NCBI GenBank assembly: GCA_949289145.1
Contig: CASEML010000082.1
Coordinates: 1 to 64,000 of the forward strand
Direction of reading: 5' to 3'
Source of the DNA: an uncultured Eubacteriales bacterium
Lineage (GTDB): Bacteria; Bacillota; Clostridia; Lachnospirales; Lachnospiraceae
DNA: 64,000 nt
Part shown: positions 33,567-40,422 of the stretch, piece by piece
Layout: each line of letters starts with the position of its first letter
How positions within the stretch are numbered: position 1 is the first letter of the stretch
Translations under genes and position numbers: made by a program
Notes under the pieces: model-generated
Databases searched by the model: none
Told to the model about the DNA's origin: nothing
What the model saw: only the letters and a program-made list of their open reading frames with translations

Positions 33567-33600
33567 ACCATAGAAAGTACGTTATCAAACTTTCTATGGT
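33567..33600. repeat. Dispersed 34-nt palindrome, copy 3
   Basis: Arms ACCATAGAAAG and CTTTCTATGGT pair perfectly over 11 bp around a 12-nt core starting TACGTTATC. It sits between an upstream terminator and the glnA promoter. Confidence 0.8.
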
Positions 33601-33612
33601 GATATATACATG

Positions 33613-33667
33613 AAAAAAGGACAGAAAATGTCCTTTTTTGAACCTCTCTGTCCTTATCTTAATTTTA
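33613..33667 (-). ncRNA. Candidate short RNA or attenuated leader upstream of glnA
   Basis: A promoter at 33662-33690 would start transcription near 33655 and meet the hairpin AAAAAAGGACA/TGTCCTTTTTT (33613-33639) within about 45 nt. Upstream of the hairpin, GGACAGA can instead pair with TCTGTCC from the terminator, giving a mutually exclusive fold. The hairpin also lies 70 nt behind the permease gene and may end the ABC operon. A small RNA, an ANTAR-controlled attenuator, or simply an operon terminator are all possible. Confidence 0.5.
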
Positions 33668-33690
33668 TCAGCGGCTGCTAGCTTTGTCAA
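33662..33690 (-). promoter_or_regulatory. Distal promoter upstream of glnA
   Basis: TTGACA (33685-33690), 17-nt spacer, TAAAAT (33662-33667), right after the stop of the permease gene. Confidence 0.75.
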
Positions 33691-33713
33691 GAATCCACTG
33701 TGTCTATATGAGC

Positions 33714-34505
33714 CTATTCCAAATTCAGCTTTTTATTCATAATGTAATTGGTAATCAGCCAAAAGCCTATTACAATTACAATCTGCTCAACCATTCCAAT
33801 ACTTAACATGCCGTCATATATACTCAAACTCAACCCCTCTGTGTCTACTACCGCTTCCAATGTTCCAATCATAAAGACCGCACTAATGACAGTAGAAATC
33901 ACCTGTAATACATTAATAGTAATAAAAAACGTTACTACTGATGCCAACATCTTGTGGCTGTTAAACAGCTGTCCAATGGAGATGGAGAAATAGTAAGTTA
34001 ATGGTACAGAAATCACGGATAATACTACTGTAATCACCCCTTGCATTACTTTCCATACCCCCAACATACTCTCTGCGCTTAATTGTGCTATCAATTCATT
34101 CCATCCTTGTAAAAATTCTGTACCCATACCTTTATACATCACAAGGATAATAATGGAAGCAACAATAACAACCGCATCAATAAAAATCCAAATAGAACAT
34201 ACCAGAGTTTTAGAAAAAATATGTTCCCACGGTTTCACAGGAAGCGTAAAGGATAGGTATCCTTCATCTGTGTACATATTTTTATAAAATCTCACTGCCA
34301 GATAAATATGGGTTCCCACACCCACCGCAATTACTGAAAGCACGTATAAAAGTAACAATGCCGACCACATTGGCCACGCCTTCCGCAGCACATCAATGCT
34401 CAACATAATCTTTCCTATTACAGCCATTAAAATCAATGCCACATGCATAATTGCCAAAACTTTTCCTACTGCCTTCCACTCATGTTTTATTAATTTTCCT
34501 AACAT
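33714..34505 (-). CDS. ABC-2 type transporter permease (second YtrA-type module)
   Basis: 263 residues with about six hydrophobic segments, including VLAIMHVALILMAVIGKIML near the N-terminus and a C-terminal pair. It overlaps the ATPase gene by 7 nt, with GGAGG in the overlap region. The N-terminal MLGKLIKHEWKAV and YLSFTLPVKPWEH are typical of small ABC-2 permeases paired with GntR-controlled ATPases. Substrate unknown. Confidence 0.8.
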   Translation of the reverse strand: MLGKLIKHEWKAVGKVLAIMHVALILMAVIGKIMLSIDVLRKAWPMWSALLLLYVLSVIAVGVGTHIYLAVRFYKNMYTDEGYLSFTLPVKPWEHIFSKTLVCSIWIFIDAVVIVASIIILVMYKGMGTEFLQGWNELIAQLSAESMLGVWKVMQGVITVVLSVISVPLTYYFSISIGQLFNSHKMLASVVTFFITINVLQVISTVISAVFMIGTLEAVVDTEGLSLSIYDGMLSIGMVEQIVIVIGFWLITNYIMNKKLNLE

Positions 34506-35197
34506 CTGTATACCTCCCTAAATAACTGATCCACACTCTTTCCTTCCTTCATTCTGATTTCATCTACAGAGGCATGGAAACGAATCTGACCATATTGTAA
34601 AAAGATAACTTCATCTAATATATTTTCGATATCGGATATAAGGTGTGTGGATAAAAGCACCGTTGCATTTTCATTATAATTTCCGATAATAGTACGCAAA
34701 ATATAATCTCTGGCCGCCGGGTCCACACCACCGATTGGCTCATCTAATATATAAATTTGGGCATCTCTGCTCATAACAAGGATTAACTGCACCTTTTCCT
34801 TAGTTCCTTTTGACATGGTTTTTAATTTATCATCCAGATGAATGTTAAGATTTTTCAGCATAACTTCTGCTCTGTCTCTGTGAAAATCCTGATAAAAATC
34901 GCCAAAATAGTCTAATAACTCTCTCACCCTCATCCATTCATTCAGATAGGTACGCTCCGGCAGATAAGATATAATCTTCTTAGTTTCCACCCCCGGCTTC
35001 TTTTGATCAATTAAAACATCGCCCTCTGTAGGCATCATCAAACCATTGATAATTTTAATCAATGTACTTTTACCACTGCCGTTTGGTCCTAACAGTCCTA
35101 TGATTCTTCCACGTTCAATTCTTAAATTGATATCTGTTAGTGCCTGCTTGCTTCCAAATTTTTTACAAAGATGATTTGACTGGATCAAATAACTCAT
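34499..35197 (-). CDS. ABC transporter ATP-binding protein (second YtrA-type module)
   Basis: 232 residues. Walker A GPNGSGKSTL is near 37-46, the signature appears as MSKGTKEKVQ (a variant of LSGGQ), Walker B is IYILDEPIGGVD and the switch His is in STHLISD. The variant signature resembles that of the first module at 11254 (YSKGMSIR), so both belong to the same subfamily. It overlaps the gntR gene by 4 nt. Confidence 0.92.
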   Translation of the reverse strand: MSYLIQSNHLCKKFGSKQALTDINLRIERGRIIGLLGPNGSGKSTLIKIINGLMMPTEGDVLIDQKKPGVETKKIISYLPERTYLNEWMRVRELLDYFGDFYQDFHRDRAEVMLKNLNIHLDDKLKTMSKGTKEKVQLILVMSRDAQIYILDEPIGGVDPAARDYILRTIIGNYNENATVLLSTHLISDIENILDEVIFLQYGQIRFHASVDEIRMKEGKSVDQLFREVYRC

Positions 35198-35565
35198 TCT
35201 TCTTCCTCCCTTTTCATTTCTCTGATAACACTAATGGTCTGTTCCACATCATAACCCAGCTGTTTCATATTTTCCAAAAATACCTGTATCTGCTGTGATG
35301 CCATTTCTTCTTTTACTTTATTGATCATATCCTCGTCCTCCGTAACAAATCTTCCGCTGGTTCTCTGGGCATACAACAGCCCCATTCTCTCCAGCTCTGC
35401 CAATGCTTTCTGCATTGTATTTGGATTTACTGCCGCTTCTGTTGCCAATTCCCTGACCGGAGGTATTTTATCTCCTGCCTTGTAAACACCGGAAACAATG
35501 TCCCGCTGTATTTTTTCCACCAATTGTGTATAAATTGGTCTGTCTGCATATAACGTCCAAGCCAT
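35194..35565 (-). CDS. GntR family regulator, YtrA subfamily (second copy)
   Basis: 123 residues. Winged helix with PIYTQLVEKIQRDIVSGVYK, PPVRELATEAAVNPNT and ALAELERMGLLY, followed by a short helical tail only. AAGGAG precedes the ATG. It heads an operon with the ATPase and permease, exactly parallel to 10570-12484, but its operator is a different sequence. Confidence 0.92.
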   Translation of the reverse strand: MAWTLYADRPIYTQLVEKIQRDIVSGVYKAGDKIPPVRELATEAAVNPNTMQKALAELERMGLLYAQRTSGRFVTEDEDMINKVKEEMASQQIQVFLENMKQLGYDVEQTISVIREMKREEEE

Positions 35566-35604
35566 TTTATTTCTCCTTTCTTGTGTTATTGTCTTACTCG
35601 ATTA

Positions 35605-35638
35605 ATACAATGGTATAACATTTTTTTCTTTATGTCAA
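35605..35638 (-). promoter_or_regulatory. Promoter and probable operator of the second GntR/ABC operon
   Basis: TTGACA (35633-35638), 17-nt spacer, TACCAT (35610-35615). The inverted repeat ATAC-N4-GTAT (35605-35616) covers the -10, consistent with autorepression by the GntR protein. Confidence 0.65.
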
Positions 35639-35703
35639 GTACTTTTCTGTTATATTTTTTTCCCTTTTCACATAACATATAGAAAAAGCTTTTGGAGGAA
35701 CTT

Positions 35704-36183
35704 ATGAGCGGAAAAACAAAGATTGTAGTGCTTCATACAAAAGAAATCATTTATACTGCCTTTTTTGCAATTCTGGGAATCGTCTTAATCATACTTCTTA
35801 TCTATATGTTTCGACCAAAGGATTCCAGCGGAGAGGAAAAAAACACCTATATTCCCGGCGTATATCATTCTTCCATGGAATTAGGCGAAAATACGGTAGA
35901 TATTGAGGTTGTGGTAGATAATAACCAAATTCATTCCATCAATATGTATCATACCTCTGAGTCTGTGGCTACCATGTACCCATTGATGGAACCTGCTTTG
36001 GAAACCCTTGCCGTACAGATTTACGAAAAGCAGTCTTTAGAAGACATTACATATTCTGAAGAAAACCGTTATACTTCCATGCTGCTTCTTAATACAATAG
36101 AGCAGGCACTGGAAAAAGCAAAAGTACCTGAAGCAGAAGATTCCTCCTCCGATTCAGGCACAGTTCCGGAAATCATCTATTAA
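35704..36183 (+). CDS. Membrane-anchored protein with FMN_bind-like domain
   Basis: 159 residues. One N-terminal transmembrane helix (about 17-38) is followed by an outward-facing domain with YIPGVYHSSMELGENTVDIEV, IYEKQSLEDI and YTSMLLLNTIEQALEKA. This follows the FMN_bind pattern, but the usual S-G-A-T-x-T-S flavinylation motif reads ENRYTSM, so the attachment Thr is probably missing. It ends in a Ser/Asp-rich tail. The ATG follows GGAGGAACTT; a TTG 12 nt upstream is also in frame. It is a single gene facing hslO. The fold assignment is tentative. Confidence 0.6.
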   Translation: MSGKTKIVVLHTKEIIYTAFFAILGIVLIILLIYMFRPKDSSGEEKNTYIPGVYHSSMELGENTVDIEVVVDNNQIHSINMYHTSESVATMYPLMEPALETLAVQIYEKQSLEDITYSEENRYTSMLLLNTIEQALEKAKVPEAEDSSSDSGTVPEIIY

Positions 36184-36218
36184 ACAACAGAACGCACACT
36201 TTATGTTGCTTCTATTGT
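36184..36218. repeat. Dispersed 35-nt palindrome, copy 4
   Basis: Arms ACAACAGAA and TTCTATTGT with core CGCACACTTTA, followed by TATGAATAAC. It begins at the stop codon of the FMN_bind-like gene and separates two convergent genes, where it could serve as terminator. Confidence 0.75.
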
Positions 36219-36234
36219 TATGAATAACCTTTGA

Positions 36235-37113
36235 TTACAGGGCCGATTTTAAAAGGTCCTGTAATTTTTCCACCGGTACATGGTATTTATGATTACAAAA
36301 ATGACAATTCACTTCAATGGTCTCCCCATCATCAATCATGCTCTGTAATTCCTGTCTACCAAGACTGATTAACATTTTTTCTATTTTTTCTTCCGAACAG
36401 TTACATTGAAATGCTGTTTCTATACGGTCTGCCATCACAGGATTCAATCCCGCTAATAGAGTTTCCAGCATATTTTCCGGTGTCATGCCGGCATCCAGCA
36501 TATTTGTGACTGATGTTACATTTTTCAAATTTTCCTCCAGCTTATCTATTACACTGTCCTCTGTAAAAGGCATCAACTGGATAATAAAACCGCCGGCACA
36601 TTTTACCGTATTATTTTTTTCCATCAAAACCCCAAGTCCTACAGAGGAGGGTACCTGCTCAGAGGTTGCAAAATAATAGGTCAAATCTTCTGCAATTTCA
36701 CTGGTAGTTAAAATGGTCTGACCCACATATGGCTCTTTTAGTCCCATATCCTTTATTACCTGAAGCATCCCCACTCCTACCGCAGAAGCCACATCCAATT
36801 TTCCTTTGCTGTTCGGCGGCAATATAACCTCCGGATGATCTACATATCCTTTTACATTTGCATTTGCATCAGCAGTAACGGTGATTCCTCCTAACGGACC
36901 TCCGCCGCGCACTTTTAATGTTAATACATCATCTTTATTTTTCTGCATCCATCCCATCATGGCACCTGCTGTCAGCAGACGTCCTAACGCAGCCGTAGCC
37001 ACCGGGCTGGTATTGTGTGCATTCCTTGCTGCTTCAACCATTTCCTGTGTGGTTGCTGCAAATGCCCTAATCTGATTATCTGCTCCTGTTGCTCTTACAA
37101 TATAATCTTTCAT
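36235..37113 (-). CDS. hslO: Redox-regulated chaperone Hsp33
   Basis: 292 residues. The N-terminal chaperone domain starts MKDYIVRATGADNQIRAFA; the C-terminal zinc switch has FQCNCSEEKIE and VNCHFCNHKY, the CxC and CxxC pairs that release zinc on oxidation. It protects unfolded proteins under oxidative stress, relevant for an anaerobe. A longer frame extends 32 codons upstream, into the methyltransferase gene, but AAAGGCGG in front of the chosen ATG and the conserved start support 37113. It starts 4 nt after the methyltransferase stop. Confidence 0.95.
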   Translation of the reverse strand: MKDYIVRATGADNQIRAFAATTQEMVEAARNAHNTSPVATAALGRLLTAGAMMGWMQKNKDDVLTLKVRGGGPLGGITVTADANANVKGYVDHPEVILPPNSKGKLDVASAVGVGMLQVIKDMGLKEPYVGQTILTTSEIAEDLTYYFATSEQVPSSVGLGVLMEKNNTVKCAGGFIIQLMPFTEDSVIDKLEENLKNVTSVTNMLDAGMTPENMLETLLAGLNPVMADRIETAFQCNCSEEKIEKMLISLGRQELQSMIDDGETIEVNCHFCNHKYHVPVEKLQDLLKSAL

Positions 37114-37117
37114 TTCT

Positions 37118-37879
37118 TTATACCGCCTTTCCTCGTTCTCTTGCAATGAAATATACACGCTCACTGTCTTCCTTAGGTGCTTCTCTGGTAAATGCATCAT
37201 AAACAGCAAGGAATTCCAGACCTGATTCTTTGATCATCTGAATCATTTCCTGAATTTCATATGCCTTCTGATAATGTTCTTCTTCAAATCTTACATAAGT
37301 TCTAGTTTCCTTATCTTCGATAAATAAAGTCAAGGCATATTCATTGATTCTTTCTTCTTCATCATAATAGTTTTCCCAGATAAAGCAGCTGTCCTCTCTG
37401 GTTTCTGCAAACGTATTATCCGCTAAAAGCTTCTTATATTTGTAAGAAGTATTCATATCAAAAATAAACAATCCCTGAGGATCTAAGTAATTATTCACTA
37501 GCTGAAAAGTCTTTACAATATCCTGTCTTTCCGTTACATAGTTAATACAATCACATATGCTGATTACCGCTCTGACAGTTCCGTACAACTCAAATTCCTG
37601 CATTTCCTGACACAGATATAATATATCATGCCCTGATTTTTCCCGCTTTTTTATAGCAATGTTAAGCATATCCTCAGACATATCAAGGCCAATCATATCA
37701 TAACCGGCTTTTGCAAGATACTCTGTCACATTTCCCGTACCACATCCTAAATCCAATATAAGCCCATCCATTATGCCATATTCCCGCAATAAAGCAATCA
37801 GGTAATTTGTCCACTGTTTATAATCTATATTGTCCATGAAGGTATCATACACTTCCGCAAATCCCGTATACGCTTCCAT
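37118..37879 (-). CDS. Class I SAM-dependent methyltransferase
   Basis: 253 residues. Motif I LILDLGCGTGNVTEYLA is near 43-59, followed by MIGLDMSEDMLNIA and the substrate strand AVISICDCINYV. The N-terminus EAYTGFAEVYDTFMDNIDY is shared by a common Firmicutes group of small-molecule or lipid methyltransferases. The ATG at 37879 is preceded by AAAGGAAAG; an in-frame GTG 15 nt upstream overlaps that SD. It is co-transcribed with hslO. The substrate cannot be inferred. Confidence 0.9.
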   Translation of the reverse strand: MEAYTGFAEVYDTFMDNIDYKQWTNYLIALLREYGIMDGLILDLGCGTGNVTEYLAKAGYDMIGLDMSEDMLNIAIKKREKSGHDILYLCQEMQEFELYGTVRAVISICDCINYVTERQDIVKTFQLVNNYLDPQGLFIFDMNTSYKYKKLLADNTFAETREDSCFIWENYYDEEERINEYALTLFIEDKETRTYVRFEEEHYQKAYEIQEMIQMIKESGLEFLAVYDAFTREAPKEDSERVYFIARERGKAV

Positions 37880-38009
37880 TTTCTTTCCTTTCACACTTCT
37901 ATTATTTACTTATGTTATAGTAACATATTTTTTCGAAAACGCAAGCTTGATTATTTTTCCTGTGAAAGTTATACTTATATTAATTCTGTAATCAAGGGGA
38001 AACTTGCAT

Positions 38010-39041
38010 ATGAAATATATTAAACATAACATCCGTAAACAGACACTTTTTTCCAGTATAATTCCTGCTTTATTCTTGCTTTTCTTGTTGTTTATGGCTT
38101 GTAATTATCCTTTTTCGGATATCTTCGCACCCAAACATCTCAACAATTTGTCCGACTTAGAAATCGAATATACCTCCAGACAGGATTATGTAAATCTTAC
38201 AGATATTACCCTGTATTACACGGGTTATGACTCCTTTGTTAAGAATAAATTAAAGGGACATTATTATTATGCTGTGGAAGGAAACCGCTGCTTCTTCTTT
38301 CTTCTGGAATCCGAAGGAAATACTGCTCCAAAAGATTCCATAACTTTTGATTCTCTGAATTTGAAATTAATTAGAACAAACTCAGACTTTTCTTCTTTTT
38401 TAGCTAACCTAAGTGCCGATATTGATTGGAGTGCAACTCATTTAGCCGAATCGTCCCCCGCCTTTCTTGCATATGAATACCGGGATGTGCTTATATTTTC
38501 CTATTTTTTTGCGGGTCTTTTGGTCGTTATGCTAATCTATACTGTAATTTTAGTCTTAATAAATATAACAGTCCTTGTATTTCCTTTCCTACAAAAAGGT
38601 CTGCTCCCCTATTCCGGATTTTCTGCCAAAAAAAAGCTTTTTACCCATGCGGCAGCAACCATGTTAAAAGAAAAGGAGGAAATCATCCATATCTGCTTTT
38701 CTTCCCGCGGCCAGAAGGATTTTTATGTCGCCCCTCCTTTTTTGCTTTATTTTTCAACTTACGATACTCGCATTCTTCCGGTAAAAGATATCATCTGGAT
38801 TTATCAACACACCGCCAGACCTGCCCATGGAATTTCCGATGCCACCAGTGTGTATACCATACATTTTATTCTTAATAATGGACGACATATCCAATTTAAA
38901 AATTGTCCCGAAAAGAATTCCAATACATTGATCGCACTACTTGCCGGAAAGAATCCCCACATTCTAGTGGGATATTCCGAAGAACATAAAGCACTGGCCA
39001 AAAAATATTTAGCCCTTATTCCGCCAAAAAAGCACACTTAA
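38010..39041 (+). CDS. Hypothetical membrane protein with PH-like C-terminal region
   Basis: 343 residues. A transmembrane helix at about 18-33, an extracytoplasmic region of about 130 residues (contains YTSRQDYVNLTDITLYYTGY), a second hydrophobic pair at about 168-200, and a cytosolic C-terminal part with RILPVKDIIWIYQH and SVYTIHFILNNGRHIQFKN, which looks like a PH/YcxB-type beta domain. ATG at 38010 has AAGGGG 10 nt upstream; a TTG at 38004 is also possible. I do not recognise a named family with confidence. It is monocistronic with a terminator over its stop codon. Confidence 0.6.
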   Translation: MKYIKHNIRKQTLFSSIIPALFLLFLLFMACNYPFSDIFAPKHLNNLSDLEIEYTSRQDYVNLTDITLYYTGYDSFVKNKLKGHYYYAVEGNRCFFFLLESEGNTAPKDSITFDSLNLKLIRTNSDFSSFLANLSADIDWSATHLAESSPAFLAYEYRDVLIFSYFFAGLLVVMLIYTVILVLINITVLVFPFLQKGLLPYSGFSAKKKLFTHAAATMLKEKEEIIHICFSSRGQKDFYVAPPFLLYFSTYDTRILPVKDIIWIYQHTARPAHGISDATSVYTIHFILNNGRHIQFKNCPEKNSNTLIALLAGKNPHILVGYSEEHKALAKKYLALIPPKKHT

Positions 39042-39056
39042 TACGTGTGCCTTTTG
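39032..39056 (+). terminator. Terminator overlapping the stop of the 38010 gene
   Basis: GCACAC and GTGTGC with a 7-nt loop containing the stop codon, followed by CTTTTG. Confidence 0.65.
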
Positions 39057-39064
39057 CTTAGTTC

Positions 39065-39091
39065 AGGCAGCTACGCTGCCTTTGTTTCTTC
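39065..39091 (+). terminator. Second hairpin between convergent genes
   Basis: AGGCAGC and GCTGCCT with a 3-nt loop, followed by TTGTTTCTTC on the plus strand. It can serve the plus-strand gene and, less well, hisC. Confidence 0.6.
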
Positions 39092-39134
39092 TATACCCTT
39101 AATTTAATTTGCTTTCATATATAGCCCTCAAATG

Positions 39135-40199
39135 CTACTTTTTTGTTTTTAAATAATTTTCTAAGGTTTGAATCAAGGTTTCCATTTCTTTCTGAGTTCC
39201 TACCGTAATTCTTAAATAATTATCAATTCTAGGTTTTTTAAAGTATCTCACCACAATTTTCTCTTTTCGCAGAGCCTGCTGCAATTCCTCTGCAGGTATG
39301 GATTCATGAGTTGCAAATATGAAATTGGCTTGCGAATCCGGAAATGTAAAGCCAAGTCTTGTAAGCTCCCTCTTTGTCCATTCTCTGGTATCTATAATCT
39401 TCTTTACTGTTTCCTCAAAATAAGCCTTATCCTCAATGGCAGCCACACCAAAACGTATGGCGGTTTCGTTCATAGTATATGAATTAAAAGAATATTTCAC
39501 ATCATTTAAATACTTAATCAATTCTTTACTTCCAATGGCAAAACCAATTCTCATACCAGCCATGGAGCGGGATTTTGAAAATGTCTGTATTACCAGCAGA
39601 TTATCATATTTTTCCAATAGGGATACTGCACTTTTACCGCCGAAATCCACATAGGCTTCATCCACCATAACCACACTGCCAGAATTTTGAGATATAATCT
39701 CCTCCAGCACAGACAAATCCTCAAATACACCGGTAGGGGCATTAGGATTTGGGAAAATAATTCCCCCATTTTCTTTTATATAGTCTTCTTTTATTATATG
39801 GAAGTTTTCATCTAAAGCCTGTGTTTCGTATGGTATCTTTAACATATCAGCCCATACATCATAAAATGAATAGGTAATATCAGGAAACAAAATCGGTTTG
39901 TCACTGTTAAAAAATGTCATAAATGACATGGCTATCACATCGTCGGAGCCCACTCCCACAAACACGTTTTCTTTTTCCACGCCATAATACTCGGCAATTG
40001 CACACACCAGACTTTCTATGGCAGGATCCGGATATAACCGAAACTTCTCCACATCTGTTTCTTCCAATGCTTTTTGTACCTTTTTTGATGGTGGATATGG
40101 ATTTTCATTTGTATTCAGTTTGATAATCCCCTGCTCTTTCGGCTGTTCGCCCGGTACATATGGTTCAACTTTTCTTACATTTTTTTCCCATTTTTTCAT
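39135..40199 (-). CDS. hisC: Histidinol-phosphate aminotransferase-like PLP enzyme
   Basis: 354 residues. IKLNTNENPYPPSKKV near residue 26 and VVMVDEAYVDFGG, then TFSKSRSMAGMRIGFAIG holding the PLP lysine, match HisC. It catalyses the transamination in histidine synthesis. It stands alone, away from any other his gene, so it could also act on aromatic amino acids, as some HisC paralogs do. The SD is weak. The class is secure; the gene symbol is by family. Confidence 0.85.
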   Translation of the reverse strand: MKKWEKNVRKVEPYVPGEQPKEQGIIKLNTNENPYPPSKKVQKALEETDVEKFRLYPDPAIESLVCAIAEYYGVEKENVFVGVGSDDVIAMSFMTFFNSDKPILFPDITYSFYDVWADMLKIPYETQALDENFHIIKEDYIKENGGIIFPNPNAPTGVFEDLSVLEEIISQNSGSVVMVDEAYVDFGGKSAVSLLEKYDNLLVIQTFSKSRSMAGMRIGFAIGSKELIKYLNDVKYSFNSYTMNETAIRFGVAAIEDKAYFEETVKKIIDTREWTKRELTRLGFTFPDSQANFIFATHESIPAEELQQALRKEKIVVRYFKKPRIDNYLRITVGTQKEMETLIQTLENYLKTKK

Positions 40200-40309
40200 A
40201 TTTTCACACTTCCATCACTTTCTGTTGTAATATTTAACTTACGCTTTTAAAACATTTTTCATTATTTATGTTAGCAAAAAAGCTTTGTAAAAGCAAGAAA
40301 ATATTTGGC

Positions 40310-40338
40310 TTGCAAAAAACATGGCTATTGTTTAATAT
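40310..40338 (+). promoter_or_regulatory. Promoter of the DUF5722 gene
   Basis: TTGCAA (40310-40315), 17-nt spacer, TAATAT (40333-40338), with about 78 nt of AT-rich leader before the ATG. The rest of the 40200-40422 interval shows no gene. Confidence 0.65.
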
Positions 40339-40422
40339 AATTAATATATTATTAATTATTTTTTTCATATTTTATGTGGAATTTTTACAAATTTTGTTAA
40401 AAAGAGAAAAACGGAGGGAGTT

